This document shows positions 5,572-5,630 of a stretch of DNA of 5,630 bases, in pieces. The stretch comes from Verrucomicrobiota bacterium (GTDB lineage: Bacteria > Verrucomicrobiota > Kiritimatiellia > JAAZAB01). The translations under genes and the position numbers were made by a program. A model generated the notes under the pieces. It worked only from the letters and a program-made list of their open reading frames with translations. It ran no database searches and was not told the DNA's origin. The stretch lies in NCBI GenBank assembly GCA_018896395.1, contig JAHIMN010000289.1, positions 1-5,630 of the forward strand. The letters run 5' to 3'. Positions within the stretch are counted from its first letter, which is position 1; the number at the start of each line of letters is the position of its first letter.

Positions 5572-5630
5572 ATGACGAAAAAAGATGTCAATACAATTCC
5601 GCGGCACGTGGCCATCATCATGGACGGCAA
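5572..5630 (+). CDS. uppS: Undecaprenyl diphosphate synthase, N-terminal fragment cut by the window end
   Basis: The cis-prenyltransferase extends farnesyl diphosphate with eight isopentenyl units to C55 undecaprenyl diphosphate, the lipid carrier for peptidoglycan and surface polysaccharides. Only 19 codons and two bases are present, but they carry the family's N-terminal signature: P10-R-H-V-A-I-I-M-D18-G19, with the last two bases (AA) fitting the next Asn of HVAIIMDGN. D18 corresponds to the Mg-binding, catalytic Asp (D26 in E. coli). No clear Shine-Dalgarno site precedes the ATG (GGCAAAAAATCATC). The signature begins at the expected distance from this start. The 96-bp spacer leaves open whether it is co-transcribed with the aminotransferase. 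Confidence 0.87.
   Translation, partial: MTKKDVNTIPRHVAIIMDG

Noticed and set aside
1..5630. CRISPR array, tRNA or rRNA genes, or a defence gene cluster
   Set aside because: No spaced direct repeats, tRNA-like cloverleaf with a T-loop motif, rRNA segments or defence-type domains were seen on either strand.

Overview
The window is 5.6 kb of bacterial chromosome with one insertion sequence at its left edge and four host genes to its right. The host genes are fairly GC-rich. The amidase (a beta-rich N-terminal domain followed by an Amidase_3 domain of the kind common in Verrucomicrobia, Kiritimatiellota and Lentisphaerae) and the stand-alone soluble TPR protein point to the PVC superphylum. That placement is inference from protein flavour, not proof; the IS says nothing about the host.

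Layout. Positions 10-1431 hold an apparently intact ISL3-family insertion sequence: 32-bp imperfect terminal inverted repeats, one full-length DDE transposase on the minus strand, and a 69-bp imperfect palindrome between the right repeat and the transposase start. Positions 1432-1652 hold no gene, but contain a GC-rich 69-bp block (1539-1607) that can fold as a three-way junction with competing hairpins. A minus-strand gene (1653-3053) encodes a cytoplasmic tetratricopeptide-repeat protein of unknown function. It diverges across a 90-bp spacer, which carries a TTGACA-type promoter, from a plus-strand gene (3144-4166) for an exported N-acetylmuramoyl-L-alanine amidase. After a spacer with direct repeats, two adjacent hairpins and a plausible promoter comes a complete PLP-dependent DegT/DnrJ/EryC1/StrS sugar aminotransferase (4318-5475). 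A 96-bp AT-richer spacer with four tandem heptamers follows, then the first 19 codons of undecaprenyl diphosphate synthase (uppS, 5572 to the window end).

Function. The three plus-strand genes all relate to the cell envelope: cutting stem peptides from peptidoglycan, making an amino-sugar nucleotide, and making the C55 lipid carrier used for peptidoglycan and surface glycans. The spacers contain their own signals, so they need not form one operon.

I did not find a new defence system or other clearly undescribed multi-gene system. The most unusual items are non-coding: the three-way-junction block at 1539-1607, the palindrome inside the IS, the switch-like repeats and hairpins at 4176-4241, and the heptamer tract at 5496-5523.
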